Shown here piece by piece: positions 1-7,350 of a stretch of 56,029 nucleotides of DNA (positions are counted from its first letter, which is position 1; each line of letters opens with the position of its first letter). A program made the translations under genes and the position numbers. The stretch covers positions 1 to 56,029 of the forward strand of contig CAUFRO010000012.1 of the NCBI GenBank assembly GCA_959027945.1, given 5' to 3'. The notes under the pieces are model-generated. The model searched no databases. It was not told where the DNA came from and saw nothing but the letters and a program-made list of their open reading frames with translations. The DNA is from an uncultured Collinsella sp. (GTDB lineage Bacteria; Actinomycetota; Coriobacteriia; Coriobacteriales; Coriobacteriaceae).

Positions 1-2
1 CG

Positions 3-101
3 TTCTACTTCATCGAAGCCGGCACGCTCGTGGAAAAGATCGAGTCGTCCTCGCAAACACTCAAGCAGGAATACCTCGATACATACGAGGGAGGTGAATG
101 A
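3..101 (+). CDS. 3' end of a gene cut by the window edge
   Basis: An open frame runs in from the left edge and stops with TGA at 99-101; 32 residues are visible, beginning FYFIEAGTLVEKIES. The stretch is charged and helical-looking, with no recognisable domain. Its end overlaps the ribosome binding site (GAGGGAGGTG, 87-96) of the next gene, so the two are probably cotranscribed. I cannot name it from this fragment. Confidence 0.4.
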   Translation, partial: FYFIEAGTLVEKIESSSQTLKQEYLDTYEGGE

Positions 102-102
102 C

Positions 103-531
103 ATGATAGGTAAGAGCTATGCAAAGATAGCGATTGTTGGCTCTGTACTTTGTCTTGCAATGGTGCTATGTGCATCATTTGCGAGGTATGGGTCCGAGCA
201 GTCGTTCATCGATGGCGCTGAGAACGGTTTTGGCATAGACGGGATGTATGTCAACGATGGCGCGACCAGGCCGTCTATGGCGATTCTTGCAGGCGAAGAC
301 ATGGAATGGCAAATCTGTAATGACGATGGCTCTTGTCTGAGTGGTCGTTTGGCCGCAACGAGCGACCCGAATTCGTTCGATCTTCTCGACGATGATGGAG
401 CGGATTGCGGTTCTGTTCACCTTTCATATGCATCGCGAGACGGGATGGACGGCATTCTCTACGTCTCCCACGAAACTGGCGATTTCAAGATGCGCAGGAC
501 TAACCGGGTGCCGGCTTTTATCGAGGAGTGA
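103..531 (+). CDS. Membrane-anchored or secreted small hypothetical protein (142 aa)
   Basis: I do not recognise this protein. I chose the ATG at 103 because GGAGGTG lies six bases before it; a GTG at 94 is in frame but sits inside that site. The N-terminus has a positively charged start and one hydrophobic segment (about residues 7-24, IAIVGSVLCLAMVLCASF), so it is a signal peptide or anchor. The remaining residues are polar and acidic, with a cysteine pair (C-NDDGS-C) near residue 70 and another cysteine near 100, suggesting a small extracytoplasmic domain. The C-terminal half (SVHLSYASRDGMDGILYV) looks like beta strands. It follows the truncated upstream gene by a single base and ends just before two hairpins (540-562 and 575-610). 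Confidence 0.6.
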   Translation: MIGKSYAKIAIVGSVLCLAMVLCASFARYGSEQSFIDGAENGFGIDGMYVNDGATRPSMAILAGEDMEWQICNDDGSCLSGRLAATSDPNSFDLLDDDGADCGSVHLSYASRDGMDGILYVSHETGDFKMRRTNRVPAFIEE

Positions 532-539
532 GAGTTCCC

Positions 540-562
540 GGCGGCCTGCCGATCAGGCCGCC
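540..562 (+). terminator. GC-rich hairpin after the small secreted protein
   Basis: GGCGGCCTG and CAGGCCGCC pair over nine bases around a CCGAT loop, nine bases after the stop codon at 531. There is no T-run behind it, so a classical intrinsic terminator is only possible, not shown. Confidence 0.4.
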
Positions 563-574
563 GGGCTATCGAGC

Positions 575-610
575 CCCGCATTCATCCGTACACACACGGA
601 TGAATGCGGG
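575..610. repeat. Perfect 15-bp inverted repeat (hairpin)
   Basis: CCCGCATTCATCCGT (575-589) and its exact reverse complement (596-610) surround a six-base loop ACACAC. It lies between the first gene and the decayed exonuclease fragment. No T-run follows. It could be a transcription-stop hairpin, a protein-binding palindrome or the scar of a mobile element. Confidence 0.6.
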
Positions 611-633
611 AAGTGTCCGTATAAAGTTGATAA

Positions 634-969
634 TCAAGGAAACAAAGTCGTTCTGCCTGGGACGGCTTTGGCCTGGACTTTAACTACAACATCGCAATCG
701 ACACTTATCAGATCGCGCAACGCGCATGGCCAAATCTCGGACGCTGGTGCATGGAGGACCTTCGAGATTTACTGGAAATCCAAAACGACGACGCACACCG
801 CGTGCTCGCCGACTGCGAAGACGAGATGGCTGTCTACAATGCGATCAGAAACGGTGTGAAGTCCGGAGAGCTTTCTGTGGAACCGCCGCGCCGTCGCGCG
901 AGCCGACCGGGCAACCCGGGCAATCTGGTCCCGGCTCTCCCGGTCGTATTCCTACGATATCGCCCCTAG
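634..969 (+). pseudogene. C-terminal half of a DnaQ-like 3'-5' exonuclease
   Basis: The frame opens after consecutive stops at 622-633 and has no good start before a Met at 751. It reads GFGLDFNYNIAIDTYQIAQR, then W-P-N-L-G-R-W, then the segment around DDAHRVLADCEDEMAVYNAI. This matches the second half of DEDDh exonucleases: the FDxxF-like motif, the 'DT..lar...p' strand and the HxxxxD motif (H-R-V-L-A-D). The first half with the DxE catalytic pair is missing and stop codons lie in its place. A short arginine/proline-rich tail follows. An intact relative sits in the conjugative module at 25115-25723, so this may be the remnant of an earlier element. Confidence 0.65.
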
Positions 970-981
970 ATCACCAATGTG

Positions 982-1221
982 TCAGATAAAGAATGAGGCA
1001 ATGGCTATGATCACGCCTACGGCAGATGCAACGACTGCGCCTTTTTTCCTCTCCTTTAGTCCGACGAATAGGGTTGCCGTAAAGTAAAGGGCGGAAATGC
1101 AGTCTATGGCAAGCGAAACGAGTTCCTTGTGCGGTTTCAGCAAAAGGTCGATAGCAAAGAGTGATGCGAGCAGGGTAAAGCCGATTGTGACCAAGTATCT
1201 CGATTGATTTTGCGACAGCAT
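982..1221 (-). CDS. Small multi-spanning membrane protein (79 aa)
   Basis: Three hydrophobic segments are visible: about residues 8-26 (YLVTIGFTLLASLFAIDLLL), 34-52 and 62-78 (VVASAVGVIIAIASFF). The loops are short and basic (LKERKKG). The start at 1221 has a weak AAAAGGCAG site upstream. It lies 12 bases downstream of the secreted protein at 1234-1638 on the same strand, which implies cotranscription. Size and topology are like bacteriocin immunity proteins, but I see no family-specific motif; that role is only a guess from the pairing. Confidence 0.55.
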   Translation of the reverse strand: MLSQNQSRYLVTIGFTLLASLFAIDLLLKPHKELVSLAIDCISALYFTATLFVGLKERKKGAVVASAVGVIIAIASFFI

Positions 1222-1233
1222 GGCAACTGCCTT

Positions 1234-1638
1234 TTAGAACAGGCAAGTGAAAAGTCGGTACGATGCCGCTGCGGTTGCATACAAGGCGCCGCCAGGACCG
1301 GTTGTCACGAGACCGGCGATAACTTCAGCGGTGCCAGCAAGGTAGGGATCGCGCAGGCAAGCTTCCTCCTTCGCGTTCAGCTTGACCTTGTGAGGGACGG
1401 TGCGGTTATTTGCAAATCCGTGAGAATCGCACCACGCCTTGGAATATGAATCCGAGCAGCGTCCGCGCTCAAAAAGGGATATATCGTAATTTTCGTCGTA
1501 GTTGTCTCCGACGTAGATCTCGCTGCTCTCGGCGGGAGATCCCTCGTCGGCATAGGCTGCCGCAACGGGCACAAATGGTGTCATGACAAGGGAGAGGCAA
1601 AGAGCTGCTGAGACGATGGAGGGCAGGCAGTTCTTCAT
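1234..1638 (-). CDS. Secreted cysteine-containing protein with signal peptide (134 aa)
   Basis: A typical Sec signal peptide is visible: MKN, then a hydrophobic core to about residue 24, ending in AAAYA-DE, which is a good signal peptidase I site near residue 30. The mature part has four cysteines: GRCSDSYSKAWCDSHG, EEACL and the last residues FTCLF. A glycine/alanine-rich hydrophobic stretch (AGTAEVIAGLVTTGPGGAL) fills the C-terminus. A strong site (AAGGAG, seven bases before ATG) supports the start. Downstream on the same strand is a small membrane protein. A secreted short Cys protein with a hydrophobic glycine-rich tail plus a three-helix membrane partner fits a bacteriocin/immunity pair, but nothing proves this and no known family was recognised. 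Confidence 0.55.
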   Translation of the reverse strand: MKNCLPSIVSAALCLSLVMTPFVPVAAAYADEGSPAESSEIYVGDNYDENYDISLFERGRCSDSYSKAWCDSHGFANNRTVPHKVKLNAKEEACLRDPYLAGTAEVIAGLVTTGPGGALYATAAASYRLFTCLF

Positions 1639-1751
1639 GGCTGGCTCCTTAATCTGGCCTTTGATAGTTACTCGATGTCGCCTCCTTCCGCTTTATATCC
1701 GTTGTATTTGGCGTATTTCTTTAATAAGGCAAGAGGTTCTTCCAGTCAAAG

Positions 1752-2069
1752 GTGAAACCCGTCACAAAGACAACCGATAACGTTGGCGGTAACTGGGGCG
1801 GTGCCCCCTCAGCGACGACCGACAAGGTTTTTCTGCTCTCGGCAACCGAAGTATACGGGGATATGCAATCCGACGGCATCCAGTACGAGTGCTACAAATC
1901 CAAGGGCGTGACGGGGTCGAACTATTCCGGTGCATCAGGCTATAGCCACTGGACTCGCTCCGTGAGACCGCGCAGCTCCACGTCCTTTCGCTATGTTCAA
2001 AGCGGCGGTATTTGCTACAGCTACAGCGCGACGGACTCGTTTTATGTTCTCCCCGCTTTCTGCTTCTGA
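1752..2069 (+). pseudogene. C-terminal remnant of a DUF6273-containing surface protein
   Basis: The segment KVFLLSATEVYGD, then SHWTRSVRPRSSTSFRYVQS and finally FYVLPAFCF is the usual end of DUF6273 domains (WLRS...F..V...G...V.PAFC), found in large BspA-like or internalin-like cell-surface proteins of Firmicutes and Coriobacteriia. Only about 100 residues remain. The frame is closed by a stop a few codons before the GTG at 1752 and there is no signal peptide, so the N-terminal bulk of the gene has been lost. A good terminator follows immediately. Confidence 0.65.
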
Positions 2070-2082
2070 TCTCTTTTAGCGC

Positions 2083-2112
2083 AAAGCCCTCGCAATCCTG
2101 CGAGGGCTTTTC
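2083..2112 (+). terminator. Intrinsic terminator after the DUF6273 remnant
   Basis: AAAGCCCTCGCA pairs with TGCGAGGGCTTT around an ATCC loop, followed by TTTTC. It lies 14 bases after the stop codon at 2069. Confidence 0.85.
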
Positions 2113-2540
2113 TTTTGGCGATTACTCGAACAATTCGAGGTTCATAGCACAGGTAATCGGGTTGAGGAGAAATGGGGTCATACAGCGGCTCTCAGAGCGC
2201 CTGCCGCACTCCCCCGCCATTGCCTCTGCGGCGTCCTCGTATAGAGCCCATCCTGCTTGGCGTTTCGTTGCAACAGTCCACTTGTCCACAGATCAAGTGA
2301 ACTGCTGGAATAAATACAGCGACACACTAGTTCGTTACAGTCGCCATATCTGCGTCAATCGCCGCGATAAATACAGCCTGTACTCGGCTGTATACCAGCT
2401 ACGCGTATGTAGATTCATAACGCGCTAATAAATCGGCGCAGGCGCGTGCAAAACGCACAAGTAACCGCAAAAAGCGACTATTGCGCAGGTAGATTTTTGG
2501 CACCCTGTTGCTTAATCAAAATTAAGCAATTGCTTAAAAC
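2113..2540. other. Gene-free AT-richer spacer
   Basis: I see no convincing gene in this stretch. ATAAATACAGC occurs twice (near 2311 and 2368) and GCTTAAT-CAAA-ATTAAGC forms a short palindrome near 2511-2528. It separates the decayed accessory zone from the conserved chromosomal block. Confidence 0.5.
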
Positions 2541-2570
2541 AAAAAAGGTCAGGCACTAGGTGCCTGACCT
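2541..2570 (-). terminator. Intrinsic terminator of the tRNA-Pro gene
   Basis: AGGTCAGGCAC and GTGCCTGACCT pair over 11 bases around TAG. On the minus strand the hairpin is followed by TTTTTT. It starts ten bases beyond the encoded CCA of tRNA-Pro. Confidence 0.9.
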
Positions 2571-2579
2571 GCAAACTTC

Positions 2580-2656
<77 letters not shown>

Positions 2657-2698
2657 AAGCTTTTGTTTGTTGCTCTGCTCTCGCTCGCAACAGGAAGT

Positions 2699-2728
2699 AT
2701 ATTAACCCGAAACTTTAGACTTGTGCAA
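2699..2728 (-). promoter_or_regulatory. Probable promoter of tRNA-Pro
   Basis: On the minus strand TTGCAC (2723-2728) and TAATAT (2699-2704) are 18 bases apart. The -10 box lies 42 bases before the mature tRNA start, leaving a short 5' leader. Confidence 0.5.
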
Positions 2729-2736
2729 GAACTTTT

Positions 2737-3951
2737 TTACAAATTTTGAAGCAAGTCCAAAATTGTATCTGCGAGCTGGGATTTTGTTAGCACGGGAAGT
2801 TCTTGCGTGCCCGTTGTGCTTACAATCCAGGCCTTGTTAGTGTCGGTTCCAAAGCCCGAATCGGCGCGCGAGACATCGTTGGCGATAATGGCATCGCAAC
2901 CCTTGCGGGCGAGCTTACGCTGCGCGTACTCCACGACGTTATCGGTCTCGGCCGCAAAGCCGATCACGCGCCGCTCTCCCTTTTGACGCGAAAGCTCGGC
3001 CAAGATGTCAACGGTCTCGACCAGTTCAACTCGATCCAAGGGCTCGTTGGACTTTTTGAGCTTATGGTCCGCTGGGGCCGCTGGAGTGTAGTCGGCGACG
3101 GCGGCGGCGCAAATGGCCACGTCGGCCGTCTGGAAGGCGCTCGTCGCCGCCTGCAGCATCTCTGCGGCGGTCTGCACGCGTACGCACGCCACGCCGCGGG
3201 GAACATCGAGCGATGCCGGTCCCAGCACGAGCGTGACCGCAGCACCGCGGCGAGCAGCCTCCCCCGCCAGGGCGATGCCCATCTTTCCCGACGACCGGTT
3301 ACCAATGAAGCGCACGGGGTCGATCGGCTCGTGCGTGGGGCCGGCGGTGATGACGATGCGCTTGCCCGCAAGGTCCTGAGGCGCGGGGTTGAGTACCTCA
3401 CAGACAGCCTCGACGATGTCCTCGGGCTCGCTCATGCGTCCCGTGTCCACATCGCCGCAGGCAAGGTAGCCGCTGCCGGGTCCCACCACATGCACGCCGC
3501 GCTCGCGCAGCGTGGCCATGTTGGCCTGCGTCGCCGGCGCCTTCCACATGCCGTTGTTCATAGCAGGTGCGATCACGATGGGTCGCGGCGTCGCAAGCAG
3601 CGTGGTGGAGATAAGGTCATCGGCGATGCCGTTGGCCATCTTGGCGATGATATTGGCCGTCGCGGGCGCCACGACCACCAGATCGGGCTCCTGCGCCAGC
3701 GAAATGTGGTGGATGGGGTCGGAGGGATCGTCGAATAGGCCCACGGCAACGGGCTCGTTGGTGAGCGCACGGAAAGTGAGCGGGCCCACAAACTCCGTGG
3801 CATGCTCGCTCATAACGACCTTGACGCGCGCGCCGCGCTTTTGCAGCAGGCGCACGATATTGCACGACTTATAGGCGGCGATCCCGCCGGTAATGCCCAG
3901 CAGGATCGTTTTTCCCTCAAGTTGCATTGAATTGTTGGATGCCGCCGTCAT
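2737..3951 (-). CDS. coaBC: Bifunctional phosphopantothenoylcysteine decarboxylase / phosphopantothenate-cysteine ligase
   Basis: This enzyme performs two successive steps of coenzyme A synthesis: it joins cysteine to 4'-phosphopantothenate (CoaB) and then decarboxylates the product (CoaC, FMN-dependent). The N-terminal flavoprotein half begins LLGITGGIAAYKS and contains the catalytic PAMNNGMW segment and GPGSGYLACGD with the proton-donating Cys. The CoaB half starts near residue 195 with ITAGPTHEPIDPVRFIGNRS and contains KLKKS. Length (404 aa) is normal. AAGGAAG precedes the ATG. It is the last gene of the long minus-strand series, two bases after the zinc-ribbon gene. Confidence 0.95.
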   Translation of the reverse strand: MTAASNNSMQLEGKTILLGITGGIAAYKSCNIVRLLQKRGARVKVVMSEHATEFVGPLTFRALTNEPVAVGLFDDPSDPIHHISLAQEPDLVVVAPATANIIAKMANGIADDLISTTLLATPRPIVIAPAMNNGMWKAPATQANMATLRERGVHVVGPGSGYLACGDVDTGRMSEPEDIVEAVCEVLNPAPQDLAGKRIVITAGPTHEPIDPVRFIGNRSSGKMGIALAGEAARRGAAVTLVLGPASLDVPRGVACVRVQTAAEMLQAATSAFQTADVAICAAAVADYTPAAPADHKLKKSNEPLDRVELVETVDILAELSRQKGERRVIGFAAETDNVVEYAQRKLARKGCDAIIANDVSRADSGFGTDTNKAWIVSTTGTQELPVLTKSQLADTILDLLQNL

Positions 3952-3953
3952 CG

Positions 3954-4673
3954 CTAGGCTTCCTTGCTCGGGAGTACCAGGAGGCGGTGGCAGTACGGGC
4001 AGTGCGTAATCTCGCTGCCGTCGTGGTTGAGGTCGCTCATGGACGATGCCTGCAGCGCGGTGTGGCAGACCGTGGGGATGTTGCCTTGGATGGTCTCGAC
4101 GGCCAGGCCGCGGAACTGCTTGAGCAGACGCTCGTAGTCGGTGAGCACGTCGGCCGGCAGCGTAGCGGCAAGCGCGGTGCGCTCCTTAGTGGCGGCGTCA
4201 ATCTGAGCCTGCAGGTCGGCAGCCTTGGCGCGGGCGGCCTTGGTATCGGCCTTCACGCCCTCCTCGAACTTGGCGATGATAGCCTGCGCGCGGGCCTCGC
4301 GGTCGAGCGCCTCCTTATGGGCGATAACGACATCCTTGCGGGTGTGCTCAATCTTGTCCAGACGCTTGGCCAGGGTGGCGAGTTCATTCTCCAGGTCCTG
4401 AACCTCGCGGTAGTCGGAGCCGTCGACGTGGCGCTTCTTGGCGGCCTCGATGGCGTTGTTGGTCTGAATCTCGGTGGTGTTGAGATCGTCGAGCTCAATG
4501 TCCAGATCCTTGCGCTGGGCGTAGAGCTTGGTCATCTCGGACTTGAGCTTCACATAGGTCTTGCGCTTGGAAGCGAGCTCCTTGAGCTCCGGCATATTGG
4601 CAAGTTCGCTCTTGTTGCGGGCGAGCTCTAAATCGATCTGTTGCAGCTTGAGTAGCGTAGCGCCGGCGCTCAT
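3954..4673 (-). CDS. Coiled-coil protein with C-terminal zinc ribbon (DUF164 family)
   Basis: About 190 residues of coiled coil (LKLQQIDLELARNKSELANM onward) end in a small zinc-ribbon-like tail. The start at 4673 is preceded by AAGGAGAG and shares four bases with the stop of the Nif3-like gene (ATGA). In this family the tail normally has two CxxC knuckles. Here the second is intact (HCPYCHRL) but the first reads PTVCH, so one expected cysteine is a proline; the adjacent His could replace it. The family is thought to act in nucleic-acid or ribosome-linked processes and is commonly next to nif3-like genes; the exact role is not settled. 239 aa is the usual size. Confidence 0.85.
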   Translation of the reverse strand: MSAGATLLKLQQIDLELARNKSELANMPELKELASKRKTYVKLKSEMTKLYAQRKDLDIELDDLNTTEIQTNNAIEAAKKRHVDGSDYREVQDLENELATLAKRLDKIEHTRKDVVIAHKEALDREARAQAIIAKFEEGVKADTKAARAKAADLQAQIDAATKERTALAATLPADVLTDYERLLKQFRGLAVETIQGNIPTVCHTALQASSMSDLNHDGSEITHCPYCHRLLVLPSKEA

Positions 4674-5479
4674 AAGTTCTCTCCTTTTGTCACAGTCCAC
4701 CATTGGCAAGGGTTCAGTATTTTAATCGCATGACGGGGGTCGACTCCGGCCTCAACTGCAGAGTTCATCAATATATCCACGAACGGCTCTTCGGATCGGT
4801 CGTGCCCGAGCAAAATGACGGACAGGCCGCGCAAGGCAAGGTCCTGGGCGACGTGATAGCCGGCCTCACCGGTCAGCATGACGTCGGCCTTGGCGGCGAT
4901 GGCAAGCTCGCCAAAATCACCCAGCGAGCCGCCGAGGATGGCGATGGTTCGGCACGGGTGGTCCGCATCGCCCCATACGCGCGGGTCGCTGCCAAAGGCC
5001 GCGGCCGCGCGGCGGGCGAGCTCGCGCAGGGTGCAGGGCTCATCGAGTGTCGCTAGGGCACCAAGGCCGCATGCCTGGGGTTGGTCCACGTGCTCCAGCG
5101 AGCTTACGGGCACAGCCCCAAGTAGCTCGCTCAGACAGGTTCGCGCCTCGTGCGAGCGGTCCAGATTGGTGTGGAGCGAGATGATGCTCACACCGCGGCG
5201 GGCGGCCTCGTAGAGCGCCGCGCTGCACTGTGGACGCGTCGCATCTGCCGGGCAAAACGACTCGGGCGCTTTGATGTAGATGGGATGATGCGTCAGCAAC
5301 ACGTTGGCGCCGACCTCTACGGTGCGGCGCACGTTTGCCTCGGTGGCGTCGAGCGCGCAGGCCACGCCGCGAACCTCGCAGGCAGGGTCGCCAACGGAGA
5401 GCCCCGCGTGGTCCCAGCTCTCGGCGTCCGTCTTGGGATAGCGCGCCAGCAGCGCGCGTTCTAGCTCGGCGACGATCAT
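4670..5479 (-). CDS. Nif3-like dinuclear metal-centre protein
   Basis: The Nif3/YbgI/YqfO family forms hexameric toroids with two metal ions per subunit; one branch is annotated as GTP cyclohydrolase I type 2. Seen here are ESWDHAGLSVGD near the N-terminus, the metal-binding LLTHHPIY segment (about residue 62), SLHTNLD (about 100) and the C-terminal HDRSEEPF. Length of 269 aa fits the short form without the PII-like insertion. Its ATG overlaps the stop of the cysteine desulfurase gene by four bases. The physiological substrate is unknown. Confidence 0.88.
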   Translation of the reverse strand: MIVAELERALLARYPKTDAESWDHAGLSVGDPACEVRGVACALDATEANVRRTVEVGANVLLTHHPIYIKAPESFCPADATRPQCSAALYEAARRGVSIISLHTNLDRSHEARTCLSELLGAVPVSSLEHVDQPQACGLGALATLDEPCTLRELARRAAAAFGSDPRVWGDADHPCRTIAILGGSLGDFGELAIAAKADVMLTGEAGYHVAQDLALRGLSVILLGHDRSEEPFVDILMNSAVEAGVDPRHAIKILNPCQWWTVTKGENL

Positions 5480-6654
5480 GCGGCACCTACGATCGAGAGC
5501 AGCGTTTGGGCAAACTCGTCCAGGTCGGTGGGGTTCACACGGTCGTCGAAAGAGATGCGCAAAGCTCCCAGCGCCTGTTCGCGGCCAATGCCCATGGCGC
5601 TGAGCACGTGGCTCGGGTCCATGTTGCCGCTCGAGCAGGCCGAGCCGGCAGACACCTCAAAACCGGCGGCGTCGAGCTTGATGATGAGCTCCTCGGAGTC
5701 CATGCCATCGACGTAGATCGAAACCATGCCCGGCAGGCGATCGATCGCATCGTAGTCACCCATCGTGGCGTGGATGCGCGGGTGTGCCGAGAGCGTGGCG
5801 TACAGCTTGTCGGAAAGTGCCTGCAGCTTTGTACGCTCCTGGGCCACGTGCGGCGCCAACGCGCTGGCAGCGGCGGCAAAGGCCAGCTGCGTGCGCAGGT
5901 CCTGCGTGCCGGCACGACGGCCGGCCTCTTGGCCACCACCAAAGATGCGCGGGCGCAGCGGCGTGCGGCTCTTAAGGTAGAGCGCGCCGGAAGCCACCGG
6001 GCCGCCGATCTTGTGCGCCGCGACGCTCATGGCGTCGACGCCCAGCTCGTACACATCGAGTGGGATATGCAGATAGCCTTGGATGGCGTCGGTATGGAAC
6101 AGTGCGCCGACAGCGTGGGCTGCGGCGGCCAGCTCGCGGATGGGCTGCACCACGCCGGTCTCGTTGTTGGCGACCATGATGCTCACGAGCGCGACGTCAT
6201 CGCCCAAAAGCTCGGCGAGCGCAGCCGGCTCGACAAAGCCTGCGCGGCACGGCTGCACCAGGTCCACGGTAAAGCCGGCGGCTCGCAGCAGCGGCAGGTT
6301 ATCCAGAATCGAATCGTGCTCTATAGCCGATGCGATCACGCGGTCGCGCTTGCGATCGCGTTGGCGGGCGCCCTCGGCAAGGCCGAGGAGCGCCAGCTGG
6401 TTGGCCTCGGTGCCGCCGTTGGTCAAGATAATTTCGGACGGACGCACGCGCGCGCCAAAGCTGCGGGCGATCTCGCGGCGGGCAACCTCCAGGCGCGCGG
6501 CGGCTTTGCGGCCGAGCGAGTGCAGCGAGTTGGGGTTGACGCCGGCTAGTTCGCTGTCGTCGTACTCGCGCTGCACAAGGCGCGCCTCGGCGCGCATGGG
6601 CGTCGAGGCGGCATAGTCAAGATTCACGGGTATGCGGTTTTGACCTGCGGTCAT
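5476..6654 (-). CDS. Cysteine desulfurase (NifS/IscS-type, PLP-dependent)
   Basis: It takes sulfur from cysteine for Fe-S clusters, thiolated tRNA or cofactors. The PLP lysine lies in VAAHKIGGPVASGALYL, and the persulfide-forming cysteine in SAGSACSSGNMDPSHVL. The N-terminus NLDYAASTPM and the TNGGTEANQLAL motif are typical of class V aminotransferases. 392 aa is normal. Context with Nif3-like and rpe does not tell which pathway it serves; iscU/sufU or mnmA is not adjacent. An AGGAGG site lies twelve bases before ATG, overlapping the rpe stop. Confidence 0.93.
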   Translation of the reverse strand: MTAGQNRIPVNLDYAASTPMRAEARLVQREYDDSELAGVNPNSLHSLGRKAAARLEVARREIARSFGARVRPSEIILTNGGTEANQLALLGLAEGARQRDRKRDRVIASAIEHDSILDNLPLLRAAGFTVDLVQPCRAGFVEPAALAELLGDDVALVSIMVANNETGVVQPIRELAAAAHAVGALFHTDAIQGYLHIPLDVYELGVDAMSVAAHKIGGPVASGALYLKSRTPLRPRIFGGGQEAGRRAGTQDLRTQLAFAAAASALAPHVAQERTKLQALSDKLYATLSAHPRIHATMGDYDAIDRLPGMVSIYVDGMDSEELIIKLDAAGFEVSAGSACSSGNMDPSHVLSAMGIGREQALGALRISFDDRVNPTDLDEFAQTLLSIVGAA

Positions 6655-6660
6655 GGGGAT

Positions 6661-7332
6661 TTATGCCTCCTGTGCGGCCTCGTTGCCCAGCTTCTGCAGC
6701 AGCGCAACCTCGGCAGCGGGATCTTCGGACTTAAATACGGCGGAACCGGCCACCAGTACGTTGGCGCCGGCCTTAACGACCTCGGCGATGTTCTTAGAAG
6801 AAATGCCGCCGTCGACCTCGATGAGGGGCGAAACGCCGTGGCGCTCGCACATGGCCTTGAGTTCGTGAAGTTTGGCGATGGTACCTGGGATGAAGCTCTG
6901 GCCGCCAAAGCCAGGATTCACGCTCATCAGCAGCACCATATCGACGACCTCGATGACGCTCTCGAGTACGCAGACGGGGGTGGCGGGGTTGAGCACCACG
7001 CCGGCCTTGACGCCGCGCTGCTGTAGATGCGTGAGCGTGCGGTGCAGGTGCGTGGAGGCCTCGTAGTGCACGGTGATCATATCGGCACCGGCGTCGGCGT
7101 ACCAATCGACGGTTTCGTCGGGATTCGACACCATCAGGTGCGCGTCGACCGGCACATCGGTGGAGCGCTTGACGGCCTTGAGGATGTCCACGCCAAAGGT
7201 GAGGTTGCCGGTAAAGTGACCGTCCATGACGTCAAAGTGCACAAAGTCGGCGCCGGCGATCTTGTCGAGGTCGCCCTTGAGGTTGGCCATATCGGCCGAA
7301 AGGATCGACGGGGCGATTTTGATGGAACCCAT
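6661..7332 (-). CDS. rpe: Ribulose-phosphate 3-epimerase
   Basis: It interconverts ribulose 5-phosphate and xylulose 5-phosphate in the pentose phosphate pathway as a TIM barrel with a metal centre. Diagnostic motifs are SILSADMANL, HFDVMDGHF (metal ligands), SVNPGFGGQSFIP and EVDGGISSKN. The 223 aa length is standard. AAAGGCTACTACC precedes the ATG. It lies 18 bases after gpsA and six before the cysteine desulfurase, so it shares their transcript. Confidence 0.96.
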   Translation of the reverse strand: MGSIKIAPSILSADMANLKGDLDKIAGADFVHFDVMDGHFTGNLTFGVDILKAVKRSTDVPVDAHLMVSNPDETVDWYADAGADMITVHYEASTHLHRTLTHLQQRGVKAGVVLNPATPVCVLESVIEVVDMVLLMSVNPGFGGQSFIPGTIAKLHELKAMCERHGVSPLIEVDGGISSKNIAEVVKAGANVLVAGSAVFKSEDPAAEVALLQKLGNEAAQEA

Positions 7333-7350
7333 GGTAGTAGCCTTTCTGCG

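Noticed and set aside
1583..1780. Plus-strand 65-codon frame around 1700
   Set aside because: It is partly antisense to the secreted protein gene, and its end overlaps the DUF6273 remnant in another frame.
2012..2428. 138-codon frame after the DUF6273 remnant
   Set aside because: It runs through a clear terminator and has no family pattern or start signal.
5335..6549. Long plus-strand frame opposite the cysteine desulfurase
   Set aside because: It is the mirror frame of a well-supported gene and has no ribosome site or family pattern.
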